Of a stretch of DNA of 64,000 nt, positions 43,533 through 52,561 are shown one piece after another; the first letter of the stretch is position 1; every line of letters starts with the position of its first letter. Location of the stretch: NCBI RefSeq assembly GCF_000282095.2, contig NZ_AKKC02000010.1, positions 124,001 through 188,000 of the forward strand, given 5' to 3'. The position numbers and the translations under genes were made by a program. The DNA is from Rhizobium sp. CF080 (GTDB lineage Bacteria > Pseudomonadota > Alphaproteobacteria > Rhizobiales > Rhizobiaceae). The notes beneath the pieces are model-generated. The model had not been told where the DNA came from, did no database searches, and saw only the letters and a program-made list of their open reading frames with translations.

Positions 43533-45026
43533 ATGGCGGGTTATATTCTGGCGATCGATCAGGGGACGACCTCGACGCGGGCGATCGTCTTTGATGGCGA
43601 CATGCGGATTGCCGGGATCGGCCAGAAGGAATTCACCCAGATCTTTCCGAAATCCGGCTGGGTCGAGCATGATCCCGAGGAGATCTGGGCCACGGTGCTC
43701 TGGGCGGTGGAGCAGGCGCTCAAAGAAGCCAAGCTCAAGGCTTCCGAGATTGCCGCGATCGGCATCACCAACCAGCGCGAGACGGTGGTGGTCTGGGAGC
43801 GCGAAAGCGGCAAACCGATCCACAATGCCATCGTCTGGCAGGACCGCCGCACCGCCAGCTATTGCGAGAAGCTGAAGCGCCAGGACCTCGAAAAGCTGTT
43901 CACCCGCCGCACCGGCCTTTTGCTCGATCCCTATTTTTCCGGCACCAAACTCTCCTGGATGCTCGCCAACGTGAAGGGCGCGCGGGCGAGGGCGGCCAAG
44001 GGCGAACTCTGCTTCGGCACGATCGACACCTTCCTGATCTGGCGCCTGACCGGGGGGAAAAGCTTCGTCACCGATGCCACCAATGCCTCGCGCACGCTGA
44101 TCTACAATATCGCCGAAAACCGCTGGGACGCGGACCTGCTCGAGATCCTGCGCATCCCCGCCGCCATGCTGCCGGAGGTCAAGGATTGCGCCGACGAGTT
44201 CGGCATAACCGACGCAAGCCTGTTCGGCGCGGCGATCCCGATCCTGGGCGTTGCCGGCGACCAGCAGGCGGCGACGATCGGGCAGGCCTGTTTCGAACCC
44301 GGCATGATGAAATCCACCTACGGCACCGGCTGTTTCGCGGTGCTCAACACCGGCGCCGACATGGTCCGCTCGAAGAACCGGCTGCTCACCACCATCGCCT
44401 ATCGCCTCAACGGCGAGACGACCTATGCGCTGGAAGGTTCGATCTTCATCGCCGGTGCCGCCGTGCAATGGCTGCGCGACGGGCTCGGCATCATCGAAAA
44501 GGCGAGTCAGACCGGGGAGTTGGCGGAAGAAGCCGATCCTCAACAGGAAGTTTACCTGGTGCCTGCCTTTACCGGGCTCGGCGCGCCCTATTGGGATGCG
44601 GAAGCGCGCGGCGCCATGTTCGGCCTGACGCGCGCCACCGGTCCTGCGGAATTCGCGCGCGCGGCGCTGGAGGCGGTCTGCTACCAGACCCGCGACCTCT
44701 ACGACGCGATGCAGAAGGACTGGCGCAACGCCAACGGTAACACCGTGCTACGCGTCGATGGCGGCATGGTCGCCTCCGACTGGACGATGCAGCGGCTCTC
44801 CGATCTCCTCGATGCGCCCGTCGACCGGCCGACCATCCTCGAGACGACGGCGCTCGGGGCGGCCTGGCTTGCCGGCTCCAAGGCAGGCGTCTGGCCGGAC
44901 CAGAAGGCCTTCGCGAAAAGCTGGGCGCGGCAGCGGCGATTCGAGCCGCAGATGGATGAAAAGACCCGTTCTGCGAAGATTCGTGGCTGGAAGGATGCGG
45001 TCAGGAGAACATTAACAAATGCGTAA
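43533..45026 (+). CDS. glpK: Glycerol kinase
   Basis: The 497-residue FGGY kinase begins GYILAIDQGTTSTRAIVFD, with GITNQRETVVVWER, the FGGY signature region FGTIDTFLIWRLTGG, and GTGCFAVLNTG in the C-terminal ATP lobe. It phosphorylates glycerol to glycerol 3-phosphate. GGGAGGAG precedes the ATG at 43533. No glycerol uptake genes adjoin it. Confidence 0.95.
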   Translation: MAGYILAIDQGTTSTRAIVFDGDMRIAGIGQKEFTQIFPKSGWVEHDPEEIWATVLWAVEQALKEAKLKASEIAAIGITNQRETVVVWERESGKPIHNAIVWQDRRTASYCEKLKRQDLEKLFTRRTGLLLDPYFSGTKLSWMLANVKGARARAAKGELCFGTIDTFLIWRLTGGKSFVTDATNASRTLIYNIAENRWDADLLEILRIPAAMLPEVKDCADEFGITDASLFGAAIPILGVAGDQQAATIGQACFEPGMMKSTYGTGCFAVLNTGADMVRSKNRLLTTIAYRLNGETTYALEGSIFIAGAAVQWLRDGLGIIEKASQTGELAEEADPQQEVYLVPAFTGLGAPYWDAEARGAMFGLTRATGPAEFARAALEAVCYQTRDLYDAMQKDWRNANGNTVLRVDGGMVASDWTMQRLSDLLDAPVDRPTILETTALGAAWLAGSKAGVWPDQKAFAKSWARQRRFEPQMDEKTRSAKIRGWKDAVRRTLTNA

Positions 45027-45136
45027 GTACTTATTTTTGATTAACCATTTATCGAAAATTAGAATCAAATGCAAAACGCGTCATTTTCGCACCATGTTCG
45101 TTGCCCTATCCTCGCCGAGGACTTAAGAGGGTAAGC

Positions 45137-46420
45137 ATGTTTCGAATTCCGCAGATTTTGGCATTCCTGTTGGTGCTTGGCGCTTCTTTGGCGATCAGCC
45201 GTTCGGCCGAGGCCGGCTACGCCCATTTCATCTACGATGTGAAGAGCGGCAAGGTTCTGGCCTCGGAAAATGCCGATGACATCAATCACCCGGCATCGCT
45301 TACCAAGATGATGACGCTCTACATCACCTTCGAGGCATTGCGCGAAGGCCGCCTCAAATGGGACCAGGACATCCCCATGACGCCGAATGCGGCGTCGAAA
45401 ATCCCCTCCAAGCTCGGCGTGCCCGCGGGTCGGACGATCACCGTGCGCGAGGCCGTGATGGGCATGGTCGTGCGCTCGGCCAATGATGCAGCGGCGACGA
45501 TGGGCGACTATCTCGGCGGTTCGGAAGACCGTTTCGGGGAGATGATGACCAGGAAGGCGCGGGCGCTCGGCATGAGCCGCACCGTGTTCCGCAATGCCTC
45601 TGGCCTGCCGGACGACGCCCAGGTAACGACGGCGCGGGACATGGCCCAGCTGGCGCTGGCGCTCATCCGCGACTTTCCCAGGGAATACCAGCTGTTTTCG
45701 GCCAAGAACATGGAGTTCCGCGGCAAGCGCCTGCGCGGCCACAACAACCTCATGTACCGCTATCCCGGCATGGACGGCGTCAAGACCGGCTATATCAAGG
45801 CTTCGGGCTTCAATATCGCCAGCGCCGTCACGATCGACGGCCGCCGGGTGATCGGCGTGGTGATGGGCGGCAAGACGGCCCGCCAGCGCGACGACCAGAT
45901 GGCGGCGCTTCTCGACCGGTACGTGCCGGGCAACAATGCGGCGTCCGGTGGTCTCGTCGCATTCGAGACGCAGAAGCGGCCGGCCGAAGGCACGATGCCG
46001 CTCGCCTTTGCGACGCCTTCGCCGCGCAAGGAAATCACGCTCGGCACCACCCCCAAGGCGGCGCTCGCCAATCTCTATGCGGCGCCTCCGAACGCCGTTC
46101 CCCAGACTGCGCCCGTCCCGACCGCCCCGTCCCGGATTGCTTCAGCTCAGACGATGACGCCCCAGCAGCCGGTGGGTTCGCTCTGGCGCATCCAGATCGC
46201 CGCAGCCACCAGCCGCGATCAGGCATCCGCGCTGCTCGAAAAGGCAATGCCGCTGCTTGCTCAAGGATATGGCCGTGTGGCGCCGAGCGTCGAAAGTTAT
46301 GCCGAAGGCGGCAAGGAAATCTTCCGCGCCCGTTTCGTCGGTTTTGCCGATGGCGAGGCCGCAATGCGCGCCTGCTCGGCCCTGCAGGCCAAGGCGATCA
46401 CCTGCTTCGTGGTGCGATAA
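45137..46420 (+). CDS. D-alanyl-D-alanine carboxypeptidase with SPOR domain
   Basis: The 427-residue protein has a signal peptide (1-26, ending in AEAG), a class A low-molecular-weight PBP domain with SLTK (nucleophile Ser), SAND and KTG (GVKTGYIKA) motifs, a Pro/Ala-rich linker from about 280, and a C-terminal SPOR domain (WRIQIAAATSRDQASALLEK) for septal peptidoglycan binding. It trims pentapeptides in the periplasm during division. The ATG at 45137 follows AAGAGGG. AT-rich DNA at 45013-45075 probably holds its promoter. Confidence 0.92.
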   Translation: MFRIPQILAFLLVLGASLAISRSAEAGYAHFIYDVKSGKVLASENADDINHPASLTKMMTLYITFEALREGRLKWDQDIPMTPNAASKIPSKLGVPAGRTITVREAVMGMVVRSANDAAATMGDYLGGSEDRFGEMMTRKARALGMSRTVFRNASGLPDDAQVTTARDMAQLALALIRDFPREYQLFSAKNMEFRGKRLRGHNNLMYRYPGMDGVKTGYIKASGFNIASAVTIDGRRVIGVVMGGKTARQRDDQMAALLDRYVPGNNAASGGLVAFETQKRPAEGTMPLAFATPSPRKEITLGTTPKAALANLYAAPPNAVPQTAPVPTAPSRIASAQTMTPQQPVGSLWRIQIAAATSRDQASALLEKAMPLLAQGYGRVAPSVESYAEGGKEIFRARFVGFADGEAAMRACSALQAKAITCFVVR

Positions 46421-46432
46421 GCCGATAAAATC

Positions 46433-46454
46433 CGCCGCCGGATCGCCGGCGGCG
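46433..46454. terminator. Hairpin between convergent PBP and VOC genes
   Basis: A 9-bp stem CGCCGCCGG / CCGGCGGCG with an ATCG loop lies 12 bp after the carboxypeptidase stop and 18 bp before the VOC-gene stop. The T-tract is short (TGCTTTC), so it is a likely bidirectional but moderate terminator. Confidence 0.5.
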
Positions 46455-46471
46455 TGCTTTCGCAGCCGAGT

Positions 46472-46900
46472 TCAGCCCTTGACCGGCGCGTTCATTGCCC
46501 AGGCGACGCCGAAGGGATCGCGGACCTGGCCGTAGCGGTCGCCCCAGAACATCACCTGCAGCTCCGTCTCCACCGTCATGCCGGCATCGACGGCGCGTTT
46601 CCACCAGAAATCGATGTCGTCGACCGGCAGCATCATGGTGAAGGCCTGCGGCTTCTCGAGCGGATGGCCGTAATCCGGATAGGCGTCGCAGAGCATCACC
46701 GAACTGCCGTTGACATAGAGATGAATGTGCATCGTGCGTCCCTGGTCATCCACCGGATGAAAGGACTCGATCTCGGCGCCGAGGGCCTTTTTGTAATACT
46801 CGGCAGCCTTCATCGCACCGTCGACCTGAAGATAGGCGACCACACCGCCGCGGACGGGTGAAGCTGCCTGGTTGTCGTTCGTCTGGGCATTCGTATCCAT
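46472..46900 (-). CDS. VOC-family (PhnB/glyoxalase-like) protein
   Basis: The 142-residue protein is a single vicinal-oxygen-chelate domain pair of the PhnB type: VVAYLQVDGAMKAAEYYKKA, GSSVMLCDAYPDYG, FTMMLPVDDIDFWWKRAVDA and MFWGDRYGQVRDPFGVAWAM. The ATG at 46900 follows GGAGGGAAA. PhnB-like proteins often occur beside YciI/ECF-sigma genes, which are 4 kb away here. The substrate is unknown. Confidence 0.87.
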   Translation of the reverse strand: MDTNAQTNDNQAASPVRGGVVAYLQVDGAMKAAEYYKKALGAEIESFHPVDDQGRTMHIHLYVNGSSVMLCDAYPDYGHPLEKPQAFTMMLPVDDIDFWWKRAVDAGMTVETELQVMFWGDRYGQVRDPFGVAWAMNAPVKG

Positions 46901-47014
46901 GATTTTCCCTCCTGTTCGGGTCGTTCGTCCAATGCCGGACGACACAAGGACGAAGGAGAGACGGGGATACCGACATTCACCGGCGATTTTCTTACGCAGT
47001 TTTGTCGAGTGGGT

Positions 47015-47326
47015 TCATGTGTCCCATTTGACCCGCCGAAGATCAGCGCTTCCGTCAACGACGCGAACGACGCGAACGATGCGAACCGTATCATCGACGA
47101 TCGCGTAGAGGGCAAGCCATCTCTCGATCACCAGCATTCGGGCGGATTGAGCGATGTCGGAGCGCGCCGGCTCCATCTCTGGGTGGTCCGCCAACCGCGA
47201 TATGCGGGCCTCGATACGCCCGGCAACCGCATCGGCCATGGCTACGCCGCTCTTGTCGGCAATCCAGGTCCAGATATTCAGCATGTCGTCACGCGCCCGG
47301 CTGGAATAGACGACCGCCTTGGCCAT
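47015..47326 (-). CDS. parE: ParE/RelE-family toxin
   Basis: The 103-residue protein has the ParE opening VVYSSRARDDMLNIWTWIAD, the middle RISRLADHPEMEPARSDI and a closing VIERWLALYAIVDDTVRIVR, with DLRR near the end. ParE toxins block gyrase and RelE toxins cut mRNA; the sequence fits the ParE branch better. It starts 3 bp after the antitoxin gene, the usual antitoxin-toxin order. Confidence 0.87.
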   Translation of the reverse strand: MAKAVVYSSRARDDMLNIWTWIADKSGVAMADAVAGRIEARISRLADHPEMEPARSDIAQSARMLVIERWLALYAIVDDTVRIVRVVRVVDGSADLRRVKWDT

Positions 47327-47329
47327 GGA

Positions 47330-47584
47330 TCAGGGCTTACCCGCGCGTCTGCTGCGGCCTGCCGCCTTGAGCGCGTTCAAATCCAGCGGGCGGTAGTCGC
47401 CACTCTCTATACCTTCGTCCCACGCTTTCTTCAGACGCGTCAGATCGTCGGCTGCATGGTCCTGTTCCTCCAGCAGGCGCAAGGCCTCCTGTACGACCTC
47501 GCTTGAGGAGCGGTAGCGCCCCGATGCCATTTTGGACTTCACGAACTCGGCCAGATCGTCCGTCAGCGAAACATGGATGTCCAT
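47330..47584 (-). CDS. parD: ParD-family antitoxin
   Basis: This 84-residue antitoxin is a ribbon-helix-helix ParD/CopG protein: DIHVSLTDDLAEFVKSKMAS, GRYRSSSEVVQEALRLLEEQ, and a C-terminal tail that binds the toxin (DLNALKAAGRSRR). The ATG at 47584 follows AAGGAG; the frame stays open for 16 more codons upstream. It would also repress the pair through its N-terminal ribbon. Confidence 0.87.
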   Translation of the reverse strand: MDIHVSLTDDLAEFVKSKMASGRYRSSSEVVQEALRLLEEQDHAADDLTRLKKAWDEGIESGDYRPLDLNALKAAGRSRRAGKP

Positions 47585-47646
47585 CGACAACTCCTTCCCA
47601 CCCATGATGGGAGTGGCCCGGGATTTTGACAAGAGATTTCCGGACT

Positions 47647-48102
47647 TCAGTCCCGCCCCGCAAATTCCTTCACCAGGTCCTCATAGGCCTCCATAGGTGG
47701 GAACGTCTCGTAGGAATATACGGCCGGCGTGGTCGCCCAAGGCAGCTTTTCGGATGTGTAGGTTTCGACGAAGGGCACGAACCATTGCGGGTCGTCGAGC
47801 ATGGTGGGCCTGAGGTTCACGAACCAGTCCATGCCTTCCGGCTTGGTGAACATCCAGCTCTTGCAATGCGGGCAGTGGTAGTGGTGGGCGTCGTCGCCAT
47901 GCAGACCGCCGATCACCGGCTCGCCCTCAGTCACCTCGAACCCTTGAGACGGGATCGCGGCAGAGAGCGAGAAGGCGCTGGCGCTCATCTTCTGGCAGCC
48001 GGTGCAATGGCAGGCCATGGTCAGGATCGGCGGTGCGCTGATCTTCAGACGTACCTGTCCGCAACGGCAGCCGCCTTGCATGGGGAGAGTGAGTTTGGGC
48101 AT
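47647..48102 (-). CDS. GFA/CENP-V-type zinc protein
   Basis: The 151-residue GFA-domain protein (glutathione-dependent formaldehyde-activating-like) has zinc-binding cysteines in GGCRCGQVRLKI, ACHCTGCQKMSASAFS and HYHCPHCKSWMF. The ATG at 48102 has GGAGGT just upstream, so I prefer it to the ATG at 48114. The family's enzymatic role is largely undefined; binding of glutathione adducts is the usual suggestion. It lies 46 bp from a GST gene on the same strand, which is consistent. Confidence 0.87.
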   Translation of the reverse strand: MPKLTLPMQGGCRCGQVRLKISAPPILTMACHCTGCQKMSASAFSLSAAIPSQGFEVTEGEPVIGGLHGDDAHHYHCPHCKSWMFTKPEGMDWFVNLRPTMLDDPQWFVPFVETYTSEKLPWATTPAVYSYETFPPMEAYEDLVKEFAGRD

Positions 48103-48148
48103 CTTTACCTCCATCTCCCCATGAATTAGGGCCGCTCGCGGCGTTTGA

Positions 48149-48856
48149 TCAGGCCGGACGCTTCGGAATGTCGAGGCCCCGCTGCACGGCGGGCCTTGCG
48201 AGGCCGCGTTCCAGCCATTCCGGCACGCGCTTCAGCTGGTCATATTCGACCAGCTCGCCGGCGCCGTAGAAGCCGATCAGGTTGCGGACCCAGCCGAGCA
48301 TGGCGATGTCGGCGATCGAATAGTCGTCGCCCATCACCCAGTCGCGGCCCTCAAGCCGGGTTTCGAGCACCCGGATGATGCGGTGCGATTCCTTGGCGTA
48401 GCGGTCGCGCGGGCGCTTGTCCTCGATCTCCTTGCCGGCGAACTTGTGGAAGAAGCCGAGCTGGCCGAACATCGGCCCCAGGCCGCCCATCTGGAACATC
48501 ACCCACTGGATGGTCTCGTAGCGCTTGGCCGGATCGGACGAGATCAGCTCGCCGGTCTTTTCGGCGAGATAGATCAGGATGGCGCCGCTCTCGAACAGCG
48601 CCAGCGGCTTGTCGCCGGGGCCATGCGGATCGAGGATTGCCGGGATCTTGCCGTTCGGATTGAGCGCCAGATATTCCGGACCCCAGGTCTCGTTGGCGCC
48701 GATATTGATGAAATGCGGCTCGTAGGGCAGGCCGATCTCTTCCAGCATGATCGACACTTTCACGCCGTTCGGCGTCGGCGTCGAATAGAGCTGCAGCACG
48801 TCCGGGTTTTCGGCGGGCCATTTGGAAGTGATCGGAAAGGCGGACAGATCGGCCAT
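48149..48856 (-). CDS. Glutathione S-transferase, Ure2/YghU-like
   Basis: The 235-residue protein has a thioredoxin-fold N-domain (LQLYSTPTPNGVKVSIMLEE, LNPNGKIPAILDPHGPGDKP, ALFESGAILIYLAEKTG) and an all-helical C-domain (YSIADIAMLGWVRN). TPTPNGVKV is the NuA-type Thr/Asn active-site segment of Ure2-like/YfcG GSTs, which act as disulfide-bond reductases rather than classical conjugating enzymes. The upstream spacing suggests co-transcription with the GFA gene. Confidence 0.9.
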   Translation of the reverse strand: MADLSAFPITSKWPAENPDVLQLYSTPTPNGVKVSIMLEEIGLPYEPHFINIGANETWGPEYLALNPNGKIPAILDPHGPGDKPLALFESGAILIYLAEKTGELISSDPAKRYETIQWVMFQMGGLGPMFGQLGFFHKFAGKEIEDKRPRDRYAKESHRIIRVLETRLEGRDWVMGDDYSIADIAMLGWVRNLIGFYGAGELVEYDQLKRVPEWLERGLARPAVQRGLDIPKRPA

Positions 48857-48976
48857 GGGGGATTCCTTGGGAGGTGGAGATTTTGTTCCCGCGGAATATA
48901 GCCACCGGCGCGCGATGCGCCAGTGGCGATCTCATCGAAACGGCATCGACGAGAGGTTGCTCGGCAGGCCTTCGAG

Positions 48977-49846
48977 TCAGCGGGCGCTGGCCGGGAAGGT
49001 CGGCAACTTTTTGATGTCGCCGGCGTCGTGCTGGATGATCAGCTTTGCCTTGAGCTGTTTGGCGATCCGGTTCAAACGCTCCATCGAGGCGAGGCTTTCG
49101 GCCCGGTCGATGTTGAAGGGCGGCACGCCGTTATTGGCGATCTGCTCCTCGAAATGCACCACGTCACCGGAGAGAAGAACCGGTCCGCTCTGCGGCAGTT
49201 TGACGAGCAGTGCCGTCTCGCCCTTGGTGTGGCCGGGCATGGCCAGCATCATCACCGAACCGTCGCCGAACACGTCGCGGTCGCCCGAGACCGGGTCGAT
49301 TTTTGCCTTGCCGTCGATCCAGGGCTGGACGAGCGCCGGCATGACCCCGAAGGGCAGGGGATTTTCGTGCAGGCTTTCCCAGTCGCCGGCGCCGATCATC
49401 AGCGTTGCCTTCGGGAAGGTCGTCGCCTGGCCGAGATGGTCGAAGTGGTTGTGGCTGATGCCGACGAGGTCGATCTGGTCCGGCTTGATGCCGATCTTTC
49501 CGAGCTGCGTCGGGATGTCGACGGTGAGCGACGGTGCCAGCGGCTGGGTCAGGTCCGGCGCCTTGCCGATCAAGGCTGCCGGCAGGCCGGTATCCCAGAG
49601 CAGGTAATCTGCACCGTGGCGGATCACGTAGCAGCTGTCGGTCAGGGTGCGGCTTTCGCCTTTATAGGCGAATGTATCGGAAAAGCTCGACAGGTCCTTG
49701 ACCACGACCGAGCCGCAATCGAGCCGCCAGAGTTCGAGATCGGCTGCGGCATGGGCTGGGGCGGAAAGTGCGAACAGGGCGGCGCCGGCGGCGACTAGGG
49801 ACGTGCCCAGGGCGGAAAGGGTGGAAAGGGTGGCGAAGGTCTTCAT
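48977..49846 (-). CDS. Exported metallo-beta-lactamase-fold hydrolase, lactonase-like
   Basis: The 289-residue protein has a signal peptide (about 1-35, ending in APAHAA) and an MBL fold with the zinc motif SHNHFDHLG (HxHxDH), MPGHTKGETALLV and LSGDVVHFEE. This is closest to the AhlD/AttM-type N-acyl-homoserine lactonase branch, but periplasmic export is unusual for quorum-quenching lactonases. I prefer the ATG at 49846 (GAGGAGAC upstream) to the adjacent TTG. It is divergent from an araC-type gene 135 bp away. Confidence 0.87.
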   Translation of the reverse strand: MKTFATLSTLSALGTSLVAAGAALFALSAPAHAAADLELWRLDCGSVVVKDLSSFSDTFAYKGESRTLTDSCYVIRHGADYLLWDTGLPAALIGKAPDLTQPLAPSLTVDIPTQLGKIGIKPDQIDLVGISHNHFDHLGQATTFPKATLMIGAGDWESLHENPLPFGVMPALVQPWIDGKAKIDPVSGDRDVFGDGSVMMLAMPGHTKGETALLVKLPQSGPVLLSGDVVHFEEQIANNGVPPFNIDRAESLASMERLNRIAKQLKAKLIIQHDAGDIKKLPTFPASAR

Positions 49847-49981
49847 CAAAAGTCTCCTCGGTTGAAGCCACCGCCTTCTGCCCGCTTTCCGTCATCCGTC
49901 CGTGCCGGATTTTTGCCGGCTTGAGCCCGAAACGCTCACCAGGCATGTTTTTCGTTTCGCATCCTGCGCTATACTGCGGCC

Positions 49982-50845
49982 ATGAACCTGATCGTCACCC
50001 AGCGCTTTCCCGATTTTTCCCGCCGCCTGCTCGACCGCCTGCGCCCGATGGTGGCAGGCAAGCTCAAACCCGGCATGAACGCTTATGCCGAGCAACTGTT
50101 CATCTATTGCTGTTTCGACCGGGAAAAGGTGAAGGCGCTGGAACTGGACTGCCCGATGGTCTGCATCGTTCTCCACGGCCAGAAGGAAGTCTGGCTCGGC
50201 GACCGGACGCAGGTCTTTCCGGCCGGTTCGGTGTTCGTCCTGCCCGGCGGAGTGCCGTTGGATGCCGTCAACATCCCGGACGAGGCGAATGGCCTGTATG
50301 TCGCGCTGCGGCTCGACGTGCCTTCCCTGCCGGAAGGGATACCGCCGCTTTCGACGGCCGAGCGGTTGAAAGGCGGCGAGGCGGGCAGTTTCGGCCTGCC
50401 GCTCAGCGAGGATCTCGTTGAGGCTCTCTGCCATGCGGCAACCACGATTGCCGACGGCACGATCGGCGAGACGATCAAGCGGCTGCGCATGACCGAGGTC
50501 CTGGCCCTGCTGCGCCCGCTGCCGGAAGCGCGGATGCTGTTCCGCCAGAGCCTTTCGGAGGAGATCGCCTGGCTGATCGCCACCGCCCCGTCCGAGCCCT
50601 GGAGCGTTGCCGATGTGGCGGAGCAGCTCGGGATCGGCGCCTCGACGCTGCGGCGTCGGCTATCCTCGGAGGGCGCCTCGTTCCGGGCCATCCTGCGCCG
50701 GGAAAGGCTGAAGGCGGGGCAGAACGCGATATCCTCGGGCGCTTCCAGCATCGCTGCGGCGGAGGCCGCCGGTTATGCCTCACGGTCGCATTTTTCCCGC
50801 CGTTTCCGCGAGACGTTCGGCACCAGCCCGACCGGACGGCGCTGA
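49982..50845 (+). CDS. AraC-family transcriptional regulator
   Basis: The 287-residue regulator has an N-terminal cupin-like ligand domain of the AraC_N type (CPMVCIVLHGQKEVWLGDRT) and C-terminal double helix-turn-helix: WSVADVAEQLGIGASTLRRR, then AAAEAAGYASRSHFSRRFRE, TFGTSP. It is divergent from the MBL-fold gene and is its probable regulator. Confidence 0.9.
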   Translation: MNLIVTQRFPDFSRRLLDRLRPMVAGKLKPGMNAYAEQLFIYCCFDREKVKALELDCPMVCIVLHGQKEVWLGDRTQVFPAGSVFVLPGGVPLDAVNIPDEANGLYVALRLDVPSLPEGIPPLSTAERLKGGEAGSFGLPLSEDLVEALCHAATTIADGTIGETIKRLRMTEVLALLRPLPEARMLFRQSLSEEIAWLIATAPSEPWSVADVAEQLGIGASTLRRRLSSEGASFRAILRRERLKAGQNAISSGASSIAAAEAAGYASRSHFSRRFRETFGTSPTGRR

Positions 50846-50918
50846 TCCATCAAAAAATTGCTGCGCCCTGTCGGCACCCGAGCTAATCCTTCGTCTTCAT
50901 TAGGAGAAGGAGCTACGC

Positions 50919-51308
50919 ATGCTTTACGCCATCCTTTGCTACGCCCATGAGGAAACCGTCTTCGCCTGGTCCAGGGAGGAAGAGGAAGCCGTCATGGCAA
51001 AGCTCATCGAGGTGCAGACGCCTTATGCTGAGGCCGGCAAGCTCGGCCCCGTTGGACGGCTGATGCCGACGACGGCGGCCACCACGGTGCGAAAAGGCAG
51101 CCAAGAACCGCTGGTGCTCGACGGGCCGTTTGCGGAAACCAAGGAAGTGCTGCTCGGTTTCTACACGCTCGATGTCGAGACGCTGGAAGAAGCGGTCGCC
51201 TTCTCGAAGGCGCTGTCGGCGGTCAATCCCGGCTCCAGTTCCTATGAAATCCGGCCCTTCCTCGTCTTCCGTCCCGGCGAGATCAAACATAGCGAGACCA
51301 AGACATGA
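50919..51308 (+). CDS. YciI/DGPF-domain protein
   Basis: This 129-residue protein is a YCII-related (DGPF) domain: MLYAILCYAHEETVFAW, LGPVGRLMPTTAATTVR, then the eponymous motif VLDGPFAETKEVLLGFYTLD and a closing FEIRPFL-like YEIRPFLVF. Its TGA overlaps the ATG of the sigma-factor gene (ATGA at 51305-51308). Such DGPF proteins are a hallmark of the ECF42 group of sigma factors, in which they are targets or partners rather than classical anti-sigma factors. Confidence 0.9.
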   Translation: MLYAILCYAHEETVFAWSREEEEAVMAKLIEVQTPYAEAGKLGPVGRLMPTTAATTVRKGSQEPLVLDGPFAETKEVLLGFYTLDVETLEEAVAFSKALSAVNPGSSSYEIRPFLVFRPGEIKHSETKT

Positions 51309-52558
51309 CAGATATTGCCTGGATCGAGCTCGCCCTGACGGCCGCCCGGCCGCAGGCGCTTGGTGCGCTCCTTCGTTATTTCCGCGATCTCGATACCGCG
51401 GAAGAGGCCTTTCAGGAGGCGTGCCTGCGCGCCATCCGGACCTGGCCGGACAAGGGGCCGCCGCGCGATCCGGCCGCCTGGCTGATCTTCGTCGGCCGCA
51501 ACAGCGGCATCGACGTGGTCCGCAAGCGCTCCAAGAACGATCCATTGCCGGAGGAGGAAGCCTTCTCCGATCTGTCCGATGCAGAAGGCGACATGGCCGA
51601 CCGGCTCGACAATTCCCACTATCGCGACGACATCCTGCGGCTGATGTTCATCTGCTGCCATCCGGACCTGCCGGCGACCCAGCAGATCGCGCTGGCGCTC
51701 AGGATCGTCTCGGGCCTCAGCGTCGCCCAGATCGCCCGTGCCTTCCTGGTCGGCGACAGCGCCATGGAGCAGCGCATCACCCGTGCCAAGGCGCGCGTCG
51801 CGAAAGCCGGTGTGCCGTTCGAGACGCCGGGGCCGGCGGAACGGGCGGAGCGTCTCGGCATCGTCTCGGCGATGATCTATCTCGTCTTCAACGAAGGCTA
51901 TTCCGCCGGCATCACCAATCCCGACAGCGCCGCCTTCTGCGACGAGGCGATCCGGCTTGCCCGGCTGCTGCTGCGCATCTTCCCGGCCGAGCCGGAGATC
52001 ATGGGCCTTTTGGCGCTGATGCTGCTGCAGCATTCCCGCGCCAAAACGCGCATCGACGCGGATGGCCAGATCGTGCTTCTCGAGGACCAGGACCGCAACC
52101 GCTGGGACAGCAAGCTGATCAACGAGGCTCTAGCGCTGCTCGACAAGGCGATCCGCCACCGCAAGCCCGGCCCCTATCAGGTGCAGGCGGCGATCTCGGC
52201 GCTGCATGCCCGCGCGCCGACGCCGAAGGACACGGACTGGAAGGAGATCACCATGCTCTATGGCCTGCTGGAGCGCATCCAGCCGTCGCCGGTGGTGACG
52301 CTCAACAAGGCCGTCGCGGTCTCGAAACTGGAAGGCCCGGAGGCGGCGCTCGAGATGATCACGCCGCTTGCCGACAAGCTCGACGGCTATTTCTATTTCC
52401 ACGGGGTCAAGGGCGGGTTGATGATGCAGGCCGGTCGCAGGCCCGAAGCCCGCGAAGCCTTCGACCGGGCGATCGCGCTTGCCAACTCGCCGGCCGAATG
52501 CGCCCATATCCGCCAGCAGATCGACAAGCTGGGCGCGGTGACGCCGCCGGTGGTGTAG
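51305..52558 (+). CDS. ECF-type RNA polymerase sigma factor with long TPR-like C-terminus (ECF42 group)
   Basis: The 417-residue protein has sigma-2 (LGALLRYFRDLDTAEEAFQE, AWLIFVGRNSGIDVVRK) and sigma-4 (LALRIVSGLSVAQIARAFL, MEQRITRAK) regions within the first 180 residues, then a 230-residue helical extension with TPR-like repeats (RIQPSPVVTLNKAVAVSKLE, GLMMQAGRRPEAREAFDRAI). ECF42 factors have exactly this extension and pair with DGPF proteins, as here. There is no anti-sigma gene nearby. AHSA1 and DUF1905 genes just downstream may be in the regulon (inference). Confidence 0.9.
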   Translation: MTDIAWIELALTAARPQALGALLRYFRDLDTAEEAFQEACLRAIRTWPDKGPPRDPAAWLIFVGRNSGIDVVRKRSKNDPLPEEEAFSDLSDAEGDMADRLDNSHYRDDILRLMFICCHPDLPATQQIALALRIVSGLSVAQIARAFLVGDSAMEQRITRAKARVAKAGVPFETPGPAERAERLGIVSAMIYLVFNEGYSAGITNPDSAAFCDEAIRLARLLLRIFPAEPEIMGLLALMLLQHSRAKTRIDADGQIVLLEDQDRNRWDSKLINEALALLDKAIRHRKPGPYQVQAAISALHARAPTPKDTDWKEITMLYGLLERIQPSPVVTLNKAVAVSKLEGPEAALEMITPLADKLDGYFYFHGVKGGLMMQAGRRPEAREAFDRAIALANSPAECAHIRQQIDKLGAVTPPVV

Positions 52559-52561
52559 GTG

